DNA from: Mytilus californianus
Taxonomy: Eukaryota; Mollusca; Bivalvia; Mytilida; Mytilidae
Reading direction: 5' to 3'
NCBI RefSeq assembly: GCF_021869535.1
Contig: NW_026262581.1
Coordinates: 75,297,955 to 75,361,954, forward strand
DNA length: 64,000 bases
In this document: positions 12,171 through 23,016 of the stretch, piece after piece
Layout: every line of letters begins with the position of its first letter
Position numbering within the stretch: position 1 is the stretch's first letter
The notes under the pieces: model-generated
Databases searched by the model: none
Seen by the model: the letters and a program-made list of their open reading frames with translations, nothing else
What the model was told of the DNA's origin: nothing
Made by a program: the position numbers and the translations under genes

Positions 12171-13484
12171 TCATCGCTGCAAGGGATCAATTGACCTCAA
12201 ATTTAATGTTGAACATATTTTTTCTTGATTTTTCAACAATAAATTTAAATAAAAAATGAAAAAGGAGGCTAAATGATTTCTCATTGTACTAATATCCATA
12301 GCGAACAAATGATAATTGCACGTGCACCAGTGAGGAGGAATTTCAGCATCCACACATGACCTCTCTTGTGGTATCTCGTGAAACAATGATATTCCATATT
12401 TATGCGTACTTTCGTGAGTCTGATCTAACAAATGCAGCAAAGTCGAAAACGTATCAAAATTAGTGGTAAGTCGTCTAGAATTTCTTTCCAGATTATTAAT
12501 AAATCTACTGTATTTAGTTTTAAACCATTTTGGAACATATATAAACATCATAGGGACCCTTTCTTCCAATTGTCCGGTAAATGTTTTTCTTACATTTCCA
12601 AACCGCATTCCATGATCTCCAAAGAATGCTAAAAATGTATTGTTTAGCAAATTTTTCTCAAATAATTTTGTAAATGTGTTTAATGTAATTGTATCCAAAT
12701 TTCTGAGACCTTCTAAATGGTCAAGTGACATTCGTTTATGTTGTGAAAAGGACAAATAGTGTATATTCCTTAAATTATATGCTAGGTCATACATTTTCTG
12801 GTGAAGTGTGTCAGATGAAGACTTACCATGCATGCATTTATCCCTCTTCGTAAAACTTTTCTCGTTGGCTTCATGGAATGGTCTGTCATAGTAATCTTTT
12901 GGTTGTCGTTTAAAGCCTGTTAGAGTATAATGGAAAAGTCCTACAGGAGGCCAATCTTCTGTAAAGTGAGTCAAATATTCAGCCTTTGCATAATTTTCCC
13001 AAATGAAAGTACAATTATCCACTCCTTGTTTACTCTCTAAGCATGGTTGATTTTCATAGTAATCACCTGTCAGTAACGCCACCATGTTTGGCATTGTATT
13101 ATCTGCCTCTTTGTTGTAGCCAAACATTTCAACAGCTTCTAATGTGTCTGTAAGATATTGCCGTGTCTTTGGTAAATATCGCAACGAATTAATTCGAGAA
13201 GCTGAATCAGTCATAATCAGTAAAACATTCAAACGATATTTTATTTCAAATAGACTATTCTTATTTGAAAATACAGCGGACTGTGCATATGTTTTGCTAT
13301 TTACATTTCTAGTTTTGTTGCTATCTTCTGATTGTTCGCTGCTGTTATTTGTCTCAATGTTATTTTTCCCCTTAATGATGAAATGCATATGAAAATTTTC
13401 AGAAATGACATATCCAGAAAAGTTGTAACACTCAACTTTTATAAACTCGTCATTTATAACAATTAAGCGATGAAATGGTTCAAA
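12171..13484 (-). CDS. DUF229 (alkaline-phosphatase-fold) protein, C-terminal 437 codons
   Basis: Read right to left this begins FEPFHRLIVINDEFIKVECY and contains the landmarks of the DUF229 family (Pfam PF02995), sulfatase/alkaline-phosphatase fold proteins of unknown substrate. Landmarks are 'VLLIMTDSASRINSLRYLPK', 'DNTMPNMVALLTG', 'DWPPVGLFHYT', 'FLAFFGDHGMRFG' (the metal-site GDHG motif) and 'RVPMMFIYVPKWF'. The frame is open to a stop at 12171. It lacks the signal anchor and N-terminal Cys-containing part, which lie 39 kb away at 52262-52732 on the same strand. Joining the two gives 594 aa in frame, a normal family length. The open frame actually runs back to 13643 through a duplicated fragment and repeat sequence, so its first 53 codons are not native. 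It is either a disrupted gene or, less likely, a gene with a 39-kb intron; no good splice sites are visible at the junction. Confidence 0.8.
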   Translation of the reverse strand, partial: FEPFHRLIVINDEFIKVECYNFSGYVISENFHMHFIIKGKNNIETNNSSEQSEDSNKTRNVNSKTYAQSAVFSNKNSLFEIKYRLNVLLIMTDSASRINSLRYLPKTRQYLTDTLEAVEMFGYNKEADNTMPNMVALLTGDYYENQPCLESKQGVDNCTFIWENYAKAEYLTHFTEDWPPVGLFHYTLTGFKRQPKDYYDRPFHEANEKSFTKRDKCMHGKSSSDTLHQKMYDLAYNLRNIHYLSFSQHKRMSLDHLEGLRNLDTITLNTFTKLFEKNLLNNTFLAFFGDHGMRFGNVRKTFTGQLEERVPMMFIYVPKWFKTKYSRFINNLERNSRRLTTNFDTFSTLLHLLDQTHESTHKYGISLFHEIPQERSCVDAEIPPHWCTCNYHLFAMDISTMRNHLASFFIFYLNLLLKNQEKICSTLNLRSIDPLQR

Positions 13485-13613
13485 ATGGAAAAGTCCTACA
13501 GGAGGCCAATCTTCTGTAAAGTGAGTCAAATATCCAGCCTTTGCATAATTTTCCCAAATGAAAGTACAATTATCCACTCCTTGTTTACTGTCTAAGCATG
13601 GTTGATTTTCATA
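13485..13613 (-). pseudogene. left half of a duplicated DUF229 exon fragment
   Basis: About 130 bp match 12929-13058 of the neighbouring DUF229 frame with two differences ('YENQPCLDSKQGVDNCTFIW' onward). The match stops exactly at the TA that borders the CATATG inverted repeat. The continuation of the same exon is found at 51945-52008, beyond the 38-kb block. Confidence 0.85.
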
Positions 13614-13951
13614 CATAGGAAAAATTGCAACATATGTTTTCATATGTTTAACATATGTTTTTCATATGTTTGAAAACATATGTAAACATATGTTTAGGCC
13701 CGACATGAAAACATATGTTTTCGAACATATGAAAAACATATGGAAAACATATGAAAAACATATGTTTTTAAAATCATATGAAAAACATATGTTTTTCATA
13801 CATGTAAACATATGAAAAACATATGTTTTTCATATGTTTTTTACAAACATATGTTTTCATACCTGGCCTAAACATATGTTTTCATATGTTTGTCCTAAAC
13901 ATATGTTTTCATATGTTTGGCCCAAACATATGTTTTCATATGATTTTATCT
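13614..13951. repeat. left terminal inverted repeat and CATATG array (23 sites)
   Basis: The 23-bp terminal repeat is 13614-13636. Up to about 13951 there are 23 CATATG hexamers, spaced mostly 10-12 bp and joined by A- or T-tracts (AACATATGTTTTCATATGTT style), so the region is a string of palindromes. Such subterminal arrays are typical transposase-binding regions in other DNA transposons; here that role is inferred. Confidence 0.75.
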
Positions 13952-14339
13952 TGGTCCTATATAAATATTTTTTATATGTTTTTAATTGTTCAAATGCATT
14001 TATTTTCTCATAGATTCTTAACATGGTTTGTATATATATATATGTATTTTTTTTTGCGGTAGGTTTTTTAGGGTTATGTTTTGATGTTTTGATATGTTTT
14101 TCTTTGTTATCTTTTTTTTTCTGTCAGGAACTCATTTTGAGTGTAAATACTTCAGTGTGATGAGTTGTTGCTTTAAAAAGTAAATAACCCAAAATACCAA
14201 ACTCCACAGAAAATACATGGCAAAATCAAAAGCTCAAACAAATAAAAAACAACTGTATACAGGCATTCCTTTATGCAGAAAAATAACAGTGCTCCATAAT
14301 TTTTATATCAAGTAGAATTCTTTTTTTATTAACTTGTTG

Positions 14340-14745
14340 TCTCTTCTATGTTCATATTTTTGTCTCTTTGACATACCACATTTCTATTGTCTAGTATATT
14401 CTATTTTGGTTTGTTTGTCACCATTTCTATTGTCTATATTCTATTTTCATATGTTTCTCTCTTTGACATGCCCCATTTCTATTGTCTATTTTCTATTTTC
14501 ATATGTTTGTCTCTTTGGCATACCCCATTTCTTTTGTCTGTATTCTATTTTTAATATTTTTGTCTCTTTGTCATACCCAAATTCTATTGTCTACATTCTA
14601 TTTTCATATGTTTGCCTCTTTGATATACCCTATTTCTATTGTCTATATTCTATTTTCATGTTAGTCTCTTTGACATACCCCAATTTTATTGTCTATATTC
14701 TATTTTCATATGTGTGTCTCTTTGACATACTCAATTTCTATTTCC
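14340..14745 (+). repeat. tandem repeat, ~58-bp unit
   Basis: About seven units share the words ATTTCTATTGTCTATATTCT, 'ATTTTCATATGTTTGTCTC' and 'TTTGACATACCCC'. Four units retain CATATG, so the array may extend the left subterminal zone. The 182-codon frame read through it is a low-complexity translation, not a gene. Confidence 0.75.
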
Positions 14746-15280
14746 CTATGATGTATGTGATATTTCTATTGCTATATCACCATACACAGATATTTAATTG
14801 TCTTCACTGCTGGCTATTACTGGTGCATGTGTATGCAGCCGCTTTTTTGGAAATATCCTGTATGATTAAGAAAGACAACTAAATTGACTTTGAGTTTAGT
14901 ATTGTATTAATCTAAAATTAATGTTCTTTGGTTCTGTTTCTTTACTTTTCAGTTCCTGCAAGTAAAAATAAAAGAACAGAGTTTCAATGTCCACCTAGTA
15001 GTACATTTTTTATCTATCAAGGGGCAATATTAAAAAAAAAAACATGTTTTTTTGTTCTCAAAAATATTTATAAATAAAAAATGTGCTTGGGTGAAAAAAA
15101 GTTCTTTTTCTTGTATACTAAATATTTCAAACCGACCTTAAGGGCATTACTATAATAGTATACTACATGTATAAGTTTAATAAAAAAAAATGAGAGCATT
15201 TACGAGGCCATTTTCCATAAATTTATTATTTCCAAGGGGCATAACTCTTTTGAAAAAAGCTGATCGGCCAAATTTATAAA
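14746..15280. other. non-coding, no feature seen
   Basis: AT-rich with several poly-A runs. Nothing coding or structured was recognised. Confidence 0.4.
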
Positions 15281-15817
15281 CCTTGACTAGGATTATGCTG
15301 ATATTAACCTATAGAATAAGTTTTAAAAAATCTGGCAAGAATTGTACCTGCAAGACAAATATAAACACCTTACAATTATTCCATAAACATAAAGTAGTTC
15401 ACCTATACTTTTAGTATCTAAAAAAAAGACCAAATCAAGAGAAATTTAATACTGACCAATGAACCATGAAAATAAGGTTAAGGTCAGATGAAGCCTGCAA
15501 GATAAATGTAAAGTTAAACCTAAACACCTTACAATTTCAATCTACAATCATTCCAGAAACCAAATATAGTTCACCTTTACCTTATAGTATCTGGAAAACA
15601 GACTAAGCAAGAAAAAAATATCCAATGAACCATGAAGATGAGGTCAAGTTCAGGTGATTACTGTCAGACCCATTGGTGGCCTTTGGCTGTTTTCTGCTCT
15701 TTGGTCGGGTTGTTGTCTCTTTGACACATTCCCCATTTCCATTCTCAATTTTAGATCAGTACACCTTACAAACATTCCATACACCAAATATAATTGACTG
15801 AATGCTTATAGTATCCA
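15281..15817 (-). repeat. TGACCTTGACC-type satellite, minus-strand block
   Basis: Diverged units (ACCTTACAAT.ATTCCA, 'TAGTATCTGGAAAACAGACTA', 'AACCATGAAGATGAGGTCAAG') are the reverse complement of the ~147-bp units at 36840-38700. The block continues at 17351-17840, with the TACGACCGC element inserted between the two parts. Confidence 0.65.
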
Positions 15818-17350
15818 ATAAAATGCTCCGCAGGGCGCAGCTTGATACGACCGCAGAGGTCGAACCCTGAACAGTTGGGGCAAGTATGGACACAACATTC
15901 AAGCTTGATACAGCTCTGACTTTGGATTGTGATTAAATATTTGACACAGCATAGGTTTCTGACACAGAATGAATGTGGTCTAAGAACTTAAAAATTTTAA
16001 ATTGGACATTCACCTATTATGGTCAAATATCCAAAATCTAAATACATGGTTATATTCAGCATATCAAAGAACCCCAAGAATTCAATTTTTGATGAAATCA
16101 AACAAAGTTTAATTTTGGACCCTTTTGACCTCAATGTGGACAAAGTTGATAAGGGGGCCCAAAAATAAAAAATCTAAATACATGGTTAGAATTCAAGAAT
16201 AAAACCCCATTGAAATTGGTCAAGAAATAAGCAATTTATACGAAGTATCTTCTTTTGCACAATACTGTGCAATTGAATATTTCTTGCTATTGCGCAATAC
16301 TGTACAATTGACAATTTCTTGCTATTGTGCAATATTGTGCTATTGGATATTTCTTGCTATTGCGCAATACTGTGCAATTGAAGATTTCTTGCTATTGCGC
16401 AATACTGTGCAATTGAAGATTTCTTGCTATTGTGCAATACTGTGCAATTGAAAATTTCTTGCTATTGCACAATACTTATTATATAATAATTTACACATCC
16501 TGTTTGGTGTGTATCTCCTACCATATCATTATTATTTGCTTTTAAATATAAATCAGAAATAACCAACTTAAAATGGAAAATTTTAAAAGAAAAAAAAAAT
16601 GAAAAAAAGAAAAAAAAAGAAAAAAAAAAAATCCCCCCCTAAATTTTGTGAACCCCCTTATGATTCATCACCCCCAAACTCAATCCCAGCCTTCCCTTTG
16701 TGGTATGGTACCTTGCAGTACAATTTCAGAGAGATCCATACACTTGAACACAAGTTATTGTCTGGAAACTAGAAAAATGCTTATTTTTGGCCCCTTTTTG
16801 GCCCCCAATTCCTAAAAGTTTCGGGCAATTACCCCCAAACTCAATTCCAGCTTTCCCTTTGTGATATGGAACCTTGTAGTACAATTTCAGAAATATCCAA
16901 ACACTTACACACAAGTTATTGTCATGAAACTAGAAAAATGCTTGTTTTTTGCCCCTTTTTTGACCCCTAATTCCTAAAATTTTGAGGCAATTACCCCCAA
17001 AATCTATTACAGCCTTCCCTTTGTGATATGGAACCTTGTGGTACAATGTCAGAGAGATCCATACACTTACACACAAGTTATTGTCTGGAAGTTACAAAAA
17101 TGCTTATTTTTGGCCCCTTTTTTGCCCCTAATTCCTTAACTGTTGGTACCATAACCCCCAAAATCAATCCCAACCTTCCTTCCGTGGTTTTGAACCTTAT
17201 GGTAAAATTTTATGGAGATCCATTCACTTAAACTAAAGTTAGAGTGCGAAAACCAATGTGTCTTCGGACGACGCCGGACGACGATGACGACGCCAACGTC
17301 ATACCAATATACGACCAAAAATTTTTTAATTTTTGCGGTCGTATAAAAAT
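15818..17350 (-). mobile_element. TACGACCGC-family satellite element, copy A
   Basis: On the minus strand it starts TTTTTATACGACCGCAAAA, passes a GTCGTCGTCATCGTCGTCC stretch, then several ~150-bp modules with 'GGGGCCAAAAA' and 'AATAACTTGTGT'. Next comes a 35-bp tandem array (16255-16480, about six units containing TTGCGCAATACTGTGCAATT), then further repeats, ending CTCTGCGGTCGTATCAAGCT and GCGGAGCATTTTATT. ATACGACCGCA at one end and TGCGGTCGTAT at the other form inverted ends. It has no coding capacity. Copies B (32727-34595) and C (42400-44456) are in the opposite orientation. Confidence 0.7.
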
Positions 17351-17840
17351 TAGACCAAAACATAAAGACTTATTACTGAACCATTTAAATGAGGTCAAGG
17401 CCAGATTACAACTACCAGTTGGACATCTACACCTTACAATAATTCCATACACCAAATATAATTGACTGAATGCTTATAGTATCCAAAATATAGACCAAAA
17501 CATAAAAACTTATTACTGAACCATTAAAATGAGGTCAAGGCCAGATTACAACTACCAGTTGGACATCTACACCTTACAATAATTCCATACACCAAATATA
17601 GTAGACTTATTGCTTATAATACCTGAGATATTGAATTGACCACGAAAACTTTCTGACAGAGTAGACAGACACTAGGACCTTGCAAGATACCCACATACTA
17701 AGTAAATATAAATATCCTATTACCATGAATACTATAAATAATATTAATAAGAGAGAAATTAACATTACAAAAAACCTTTATTTTTTCAAGTAACCACTGA
17801 ACCATGAAAATGAGTTCAAGGACAATGGACAGTTGACTGA
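17351..17840 (-). repeat. TGACCTTGACC-type satellite, continuation
   Basis: Two units about 139 bp apart (GACCAAAACATAAAGACTTA and GACCAAAACATAAAAACTTA, each followed by 'GAGGTCAAGGCC'). The block then degrades into 'GAAAATGAGTTCAAGGACAA'. It is the flank into which copy A of the TACGACCGC element is inserted. Confidence 0.65.
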
Positions 17841-17870
17841 CAGAAACTTCATAACATACATATGCATCTA

Positions 17871-18079
17871 CTGTGGATTCATTTATTTTCGTGGGTATCA
17901 ATTTTCGTGGATTGCTGAAAACTTGCATATTCGTGGATATTTGATTTCGTTGTTTTGCCAATCTCTGCATACAAAGCCTATTGAAAATATGATATTCGTT
18001 GAACATTTGAATTCGTGGTTCACCTGTACCCACGAAACCAACGAAAATTGGTATTCAACGAATAATGATGAATCCACAG
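17871..18079. mobile_element. fold-back MITE, 209 bp, TA target duplication
   Basis: Ends are CTGTGGATTCATTTATTTTC and, inverted, CTGTGGATTCATCATTATTC, with TA on both sides (17869-17870 and 18080-18081). Further inside, TTTTCGTGG and CCACGAA words pair as well, so most of the element can fold on itself. No coding content. Typical Tc1/mariner-type MITE. Confidence 0.75.
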
Positions 18080-18995
18080 TATATACATTGTACATAGAAT
18101 GAAGCATCCGTGTCTTCCACCATCCCTATGTCGAGCTTTCTGCAACGGAATTAGCAAGCTCATCAAAAAAACTAAGCCCATTTATTAGTTGAAATACGGA
18201 AAAATGAAAAAGAATATTTTCAAAATTTTGCCTTGGATACTGTAGTTTGGTCATTAAGAAGCTTCGAATATTCTGTCTCAATTTCACAAAATCCCATGTC
18301 TGTTTGACAAAGTTATCGATGTTCAAAAAAAATTTAACCACAGACTGAACCTAAATTTTAGGACAGCGACGCCGCCTCTGGCAGAATCTAGAATCACTGT
18401 CTCGCTTTCGTGAAATAAATTTGCAAGCTTGACAAAAAGCAGAACATGTATTTCAGATATTGAAATTCTTAGCAATTATAAATACTTATATGCTGTTATG
18501 GTCCTACATATTCTTGTGTGTTCAATATTTTGGCATTACACAAAGTCATGCTTTCTTAGACTGTTTGAAATGACAAATGTTTTGTTGTTACATTAATTGA
18601 TTAAATCTGTCGAAGGTGAACTGATAGATATTTTAGTTTGGGAAAACATAATTTTTGCATCTTTTATTATTTTGTTATTTCTTTTTAAGTGCTTGTTGAT
18701 GAGTCCAGCCCTTTCTGGCTGATTCTGACATTTGGTTCTTATGTTGGGTGCTACCTGCCATACTGTGTGTAGTTTTATTTTTTTCATTGGTTCACATTTT
18801 TTCATCCTTATACAAGTTATAGCCATAATAGGTTACTTGATGGTATGGATTTTGATCATTGTTTATGGCTGTACAGTGACCAGCAAATGTTAACATCTTC
18901 GTCCTATGGTTTTTTAATTGATAGTTGTCACATTGAGAATCATACATGTACCTCATCTCCTTATACATGTTATATCTATATGCTGGTTCATAAAA
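18080..18995. other. non-coding; scattered repeat words
   Basis: No gene seen. The words at 18535-18560 (TGGCATTACACAAAGTCATG) resemble the edge of the mussel-type repeat at 60230, so this may be a decayed copy. Confidence 0.4.
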
Positions 18996-20836
18996 CAAGA
19001 GGCTCTCAAGAGCCTGTGTCGCTCACCTGATTCTACTTTGGTTTTGGAAATCATGTAAAAATAGATTAAAATCATAACAGATACCCTAATAATGAGGCCA
19101 AATTTGGTTTAATATTGGTCCTGTAATTTAATAAAAAATCCTGGTGGGCATCTTGAACAGTAAATCGGCAACAAAGTAGCAACACTCAATCAGCACCTCA
19201 TAAGAAACATTAATGCCATGTTTTGGTTTCATTCCATTCAGTGCACCTCTAGAAGAAGCATTTGTATGTATTTCCCATAGGGTCTTATGTTAAAGGAAGT
19301 CCCCCCATTGGCGGCCATCATGGATGAAGGATCACCTTCAAAGTAACAACACTTGGTCAGCACCTCAAATAGAACATGCATACCATGTTTGGTTTCATTC
19401 CATTGAATGGTTCTCTAAAAGAAAACATTTGTACGTATTTCTCAAAGGGTCCTATTTTAAACTAAGTCCTCCGCTGGTGGCCATCTTAGATTATGGATCG
19501 GCTTCATAGTAACAACACTTGGTCAACACCTCATAAGGAACATTCATGCCATGTTTGGTTTCATTGCATTCAGTGGTTCTCTAAAAGAAGACATTTGTAT
19601 GTATTTCCCATAGGCTCCTATGTTAAACTAAGTCCCCGGCTGGTGGCCATCTTGGATGATGGATCAGCTTCAAAGTAACAACACTTGGTCAGCACCTCAT
19701 AAGGAACATTCTTGCCATGTTTGGTTTCATTCCATTCAGTGGTTCTCTAAAAGAAGACGTTTGTATGTATTTCCCATAGGGTCCCATGTTAAACTAAGTC
19801 CCCCGCTGGCGGCCATCTTGGATTATGGGTCGGCTTCAAAGTAACAATACTCGGTCAGCACCTCATAAGGAACAATCTTGCCATGTTTGGTTTCATTCCA
19901 TTCAGTGGTTCTCTAAAAGAAGACATTTGTATGTATTTCTCATAGGGTCCCATGTTAAACTAAGTCCCCTGCTGGCGGCCATCTTGGATTATGGATCGGC
20001 TTCAAAGTATAAACACTCGGTCAGCACGCCATAAGAAACATTCATGCCATGTTTGGTTTCATTCCATTCAGTGGTTCTCTAAAAGAAGACATTTGTTTGT
20101 ATTTCCCGTAGGGTCCAATGTTAAACTAAGTCCCCCACTGGCGGCCATCTTGGATTATGGATCGGCTTCATAGTAACAACACTTGGTCAGCACCTCATAA
20201 GGACCATTCATGCCATGTTTGGTTTCATTCCATTCAGTGGTTCTCTAAAAGAAGACATTTGTATGTATTTCCCATAGGGTCCCATGTCAAACTAAGTCCC
20301 CCGCTGGCGGCCATCTTGGATTATGGATCGGCTTCAAAGTAACAACACTTGGTCAGCACCTCATAAGGAACATTCATACCATGTTTGGTTTCATTCCATT
20401 CAGTGGTTCTCTAAAAGAAGACATTTGTATGTATTTCCCATAGGGTCCTATGTTAAACTAAGTCCCCCGCTGGCGGCCATCTTGGATGATGGATCCGCTA
20501 CAAAGTAACAACACTCGGTCAGCACCTCATAAGGAACATTCATACCATGTTTGGTTTCATTCCATTCAGTGGTTCTCTAAAAGAAGACATTTGTATGTAT
20601 TACCCATAGGGTCCTATGTTAAACTAAGTCCCCCGCTGGCGGCCATCTTGGATGATGGATCCGCTACAAAGTAACAACACTTGGTCAGCACCTCATAAGG
20701 AACATTCATGCCATGTTTGGTTTCATTCCATTCAGTGGTTCTCTAGAAGAAGTTCAAAATGTAAAAAGTTAACGCTGACGACGGACGACAAGTGATGAGA
20801 AAAGCTCACTTGGCCCTTCTGGCCAGGTGAGCTAAA
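18996..20836 (+). mobile_element. GCTCACC-family element with nine or so 166-bp satellite units
   Basis: It starts with the palindrome AGGCTCTCAAGAGCCT followed by GTGTCGCTCACCTG. It ends with GACGACGGACGACAAGTGAT and a hairpin AGCTCACTTGGCC...GGCCAGGTGAGCT. The interior is a tandem array of about nine units of 163-169 bp (usually 166), highly similar to each other. Each has AAGTAACAACACTTGGTCAG, 'CATGCCATGTTTGGTTTCAT' and 'GGCGGCCATCTTGGAT'. Since 166 is not a multiple of three, the similar 60-codon frames fall in rotating frames and are not genes. The plan resembles bivalve 'pearl'-type elements, which also carry internal satellites between inverted ends. Confidence 0.75.
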
Positions 20837-21500
20837 AAACTTAAAGGGAAATTATTCAATTGTTATACATGTATGTTTGAAAACTCATTCGTATAATGCA
20901 AAACAATAATTGATTGAATTTTCTTGCTTATTTTAATGTTCAGTGGCAAATATTTTATGTATATATACATTCAAGATGAGAACAACTTTTAAATACACAA
21001 TTCATAATATAAGCAAATGCTATAATTATTTGAACTTCTGACATCTCATGCGTGTGTGTGTGGAGCAGAAGAAGGAGAGCAGGATAAGGATTTCTTGATG
21101 CATACTTGACATCAGAAAGACATAAATAAACAACAGTATACATGCCGTAACATGTACAATTACACTTGAAAAAGTTTTAAATAGATAACATTAAATTATT
21201 TAAATTAACTGCAATTCTACAGATGAACTTACTTTGATACCAGTTCTTTTTGCCGGACATCCGCATCTACATGTACACCAGTGATTCTAATACTGCACTT
21301 TCCTTTCATTTGGCAACCATGGTAATAAGCTAAAATTTTAAATCTTAATTTAATCCAGAACTCCAGACAAAAACTAGATCATTTTTGTAGATGAAGTATG
21401 AACTGATGCTCAGAGTCACTAATTTATATTTTTACTTTTGATTGAATGGAAAAAATGTGTAAGCAAACAACAAAAAGATCAACAGCGTAACTAATATTAA
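20837..21500. other. non-coding, no feature seen
   Basis: AT-rich with a short GT run at about 21050-21063. No gene or defined repeat. Confidence 0.4.
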
Positions 21501-23016
21501 CTAGAGGCTCTAAAGAGCCTGTGTCGCTCACCTTGGTCTAAGTGCATATTAAACAAAGGACACAGATGGATTCATGACAAAATTGTGTTTTGGTGATGGT
21601 GAAGTGTTTGTAGATCTTACTTTACTGAACATTCTTGCTGCTTACAATTATCTCTATCTATAATGAACTTGGCCCAGTAGTTACAGTGGGAAATATTTTG
21701 TAAAAATTTACAAAAAATTTACAAAATTTATGAAAATTGTAAAAAATTGACTATAAAGGGCAATAACTCCTTAAGGGGTCAATTGACAATTTTGGTCATG
21801 TTGACTTATTTGTAGATCTTACTTTGCTGTACATTATTGCTGTTTACAGTTTATCTCTATCCATAATAATATTCAAGATAATAACCAAAAGCTGCAAAAT
21901 TTTCTTAAAATTACCAATTCAGGGGCAGCAACCCAACAACGTGTTGCTTGATTGGTCTGAAAATTTCAGGGCAGATATATCTTGACCTAATGAACAATTT
22001 TATTTTATTAAGATTTGCTCTAAATGCTTTGGTTTCAGAGATATGAGCCAAAAACTGCATTTTACCCTATGTACTATTTTTTTAGCCATGTCCGCCATCT
22101 TGGTTCGCGGGTGGGGTCATCGGACACATTTTTTAAACTAGATACCCTAATGATGATTGTGGACAAGTTTGGTTAAATTTGTCTTAAGAGTTTCAGAGGA
22201 GAAGATTTTTGTAAAAGATTACAAAAATTTATGAAAAATGGTTAAAAATTGACTATAAACGGCAATAACTCCTTAAGGGGTCAACTGACCATTTTGGTCA
22301 TGTCTACTTATTTGTAGATCCTACTTTGCTGAACATTATTGCTGTTTACAATTTATCTCTATCTATAATAATATTAAAGGTAATAACCAAAAACGGCAAA
22401 ATTTCCTTAAAATAACCAATTCAGGGGCAGCAACCCAACAACGGACACATTTTTTAAACTAGATACCCAATGATGATTGTGGCCAAGTTTGGTTTAATTT
22501 GGTAAAGTTGTTTCAGAGGAGAAGATTTTTGTAAAAGTTAACGACGACGGACGACGACGACGGACGCCAAGTGATGAGAAATGCTCACTTGGCCCTATAA
22601 GCCAGGTGAGCTAAAAACGGCAAAATTTCCTTAAAATTACCAATTCAGGGGCAGCAACCCAACAATGAGTTGTCCGATTCATCTGAAAATTTCAGGGCAG
22701 ATAGATCTTGACCTGATAAACAATTTTACCCCATGTCTGATTTGCTCTAAATGTTTTGGGTTCAGAGATATAAGCCAAAATCTACATTTTACCCCTATGT
22801 TCTATTTTTAGCCATCTTGGTTGGTTGGCCGGGTCATCGGACACATTTTTTAAACTAGATACCCCAATGATGATTGTGGCCAAGTTTGGTTAAATTTGGC
22901 CGAGTAGTTTCAGAGGAGAAGATTTTTGTAAAAGTTAATGGACAACTGACGACAGACGAACAAAGGACGCCAAGTGATGAGAAAAGCTCAATTGGCCCTT
23001 TGGGCCAGGTGAGCTA
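21501..23016 (+). mobile_element. GCTCACC-family element, second interior type (two adjacent copies)
   Basis: The start CTAGAGGCTCTAAAGAGCCT plus GTGTCGCTCACC is the same as in the element at 18996, but the interior is different. It is built of ~500-bp units with GGGCAATAACTCCTTAAGGG, 'TTCAGGGGCAGCAACCCAAC' and 'GTCATCGGACACATTTTTTA'. A first end lies at 22540-22615 (GACGACGACGGACGCCAAGT, then hairpin GCTCACTTGGCC..GGTGAGCT). A second partial copy follows at once and ends at 23016 with the same hairpin. Confidence 0.7.

Noticed and set aside
13144-13392. 82-codon plus-strand frame
   Set aside because: Antisense to the DUF229 coding region.
12171-13643. A single 490-codon DUF229 gene starting at 13643
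   Set aside because: Its first ~10 codons are repeat sequence from the 38-kb element's end and the next ~43 are an out-of-order duplicate of an internal segment.
14334-14882. 182-codon hydrophobic frame
   Set aside because: Translation of a ~58-bp tandem repeat (recurring CLFDIPHFYCLYSIF); low-complexity by-product.
16255-16480. 35-bp array resembling a CRISPR array
   Set aside because: Units abut with no unique spacers, there are no cas genes, and the genome is animal. The same holds for the 18-bp array at 63668-63890.
19324-20674. Eight similar ~60-codon open frames (KEHSCHVWFHSIQWFSKRRH type) in a row
   Set aside because: They come from a 166-bp satellite; the period is not a multiple of three, so frames rotate and each frame runs into the next unit. 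The copy at 27446-27670 is the same satellite reversed. No start context or coding signal.
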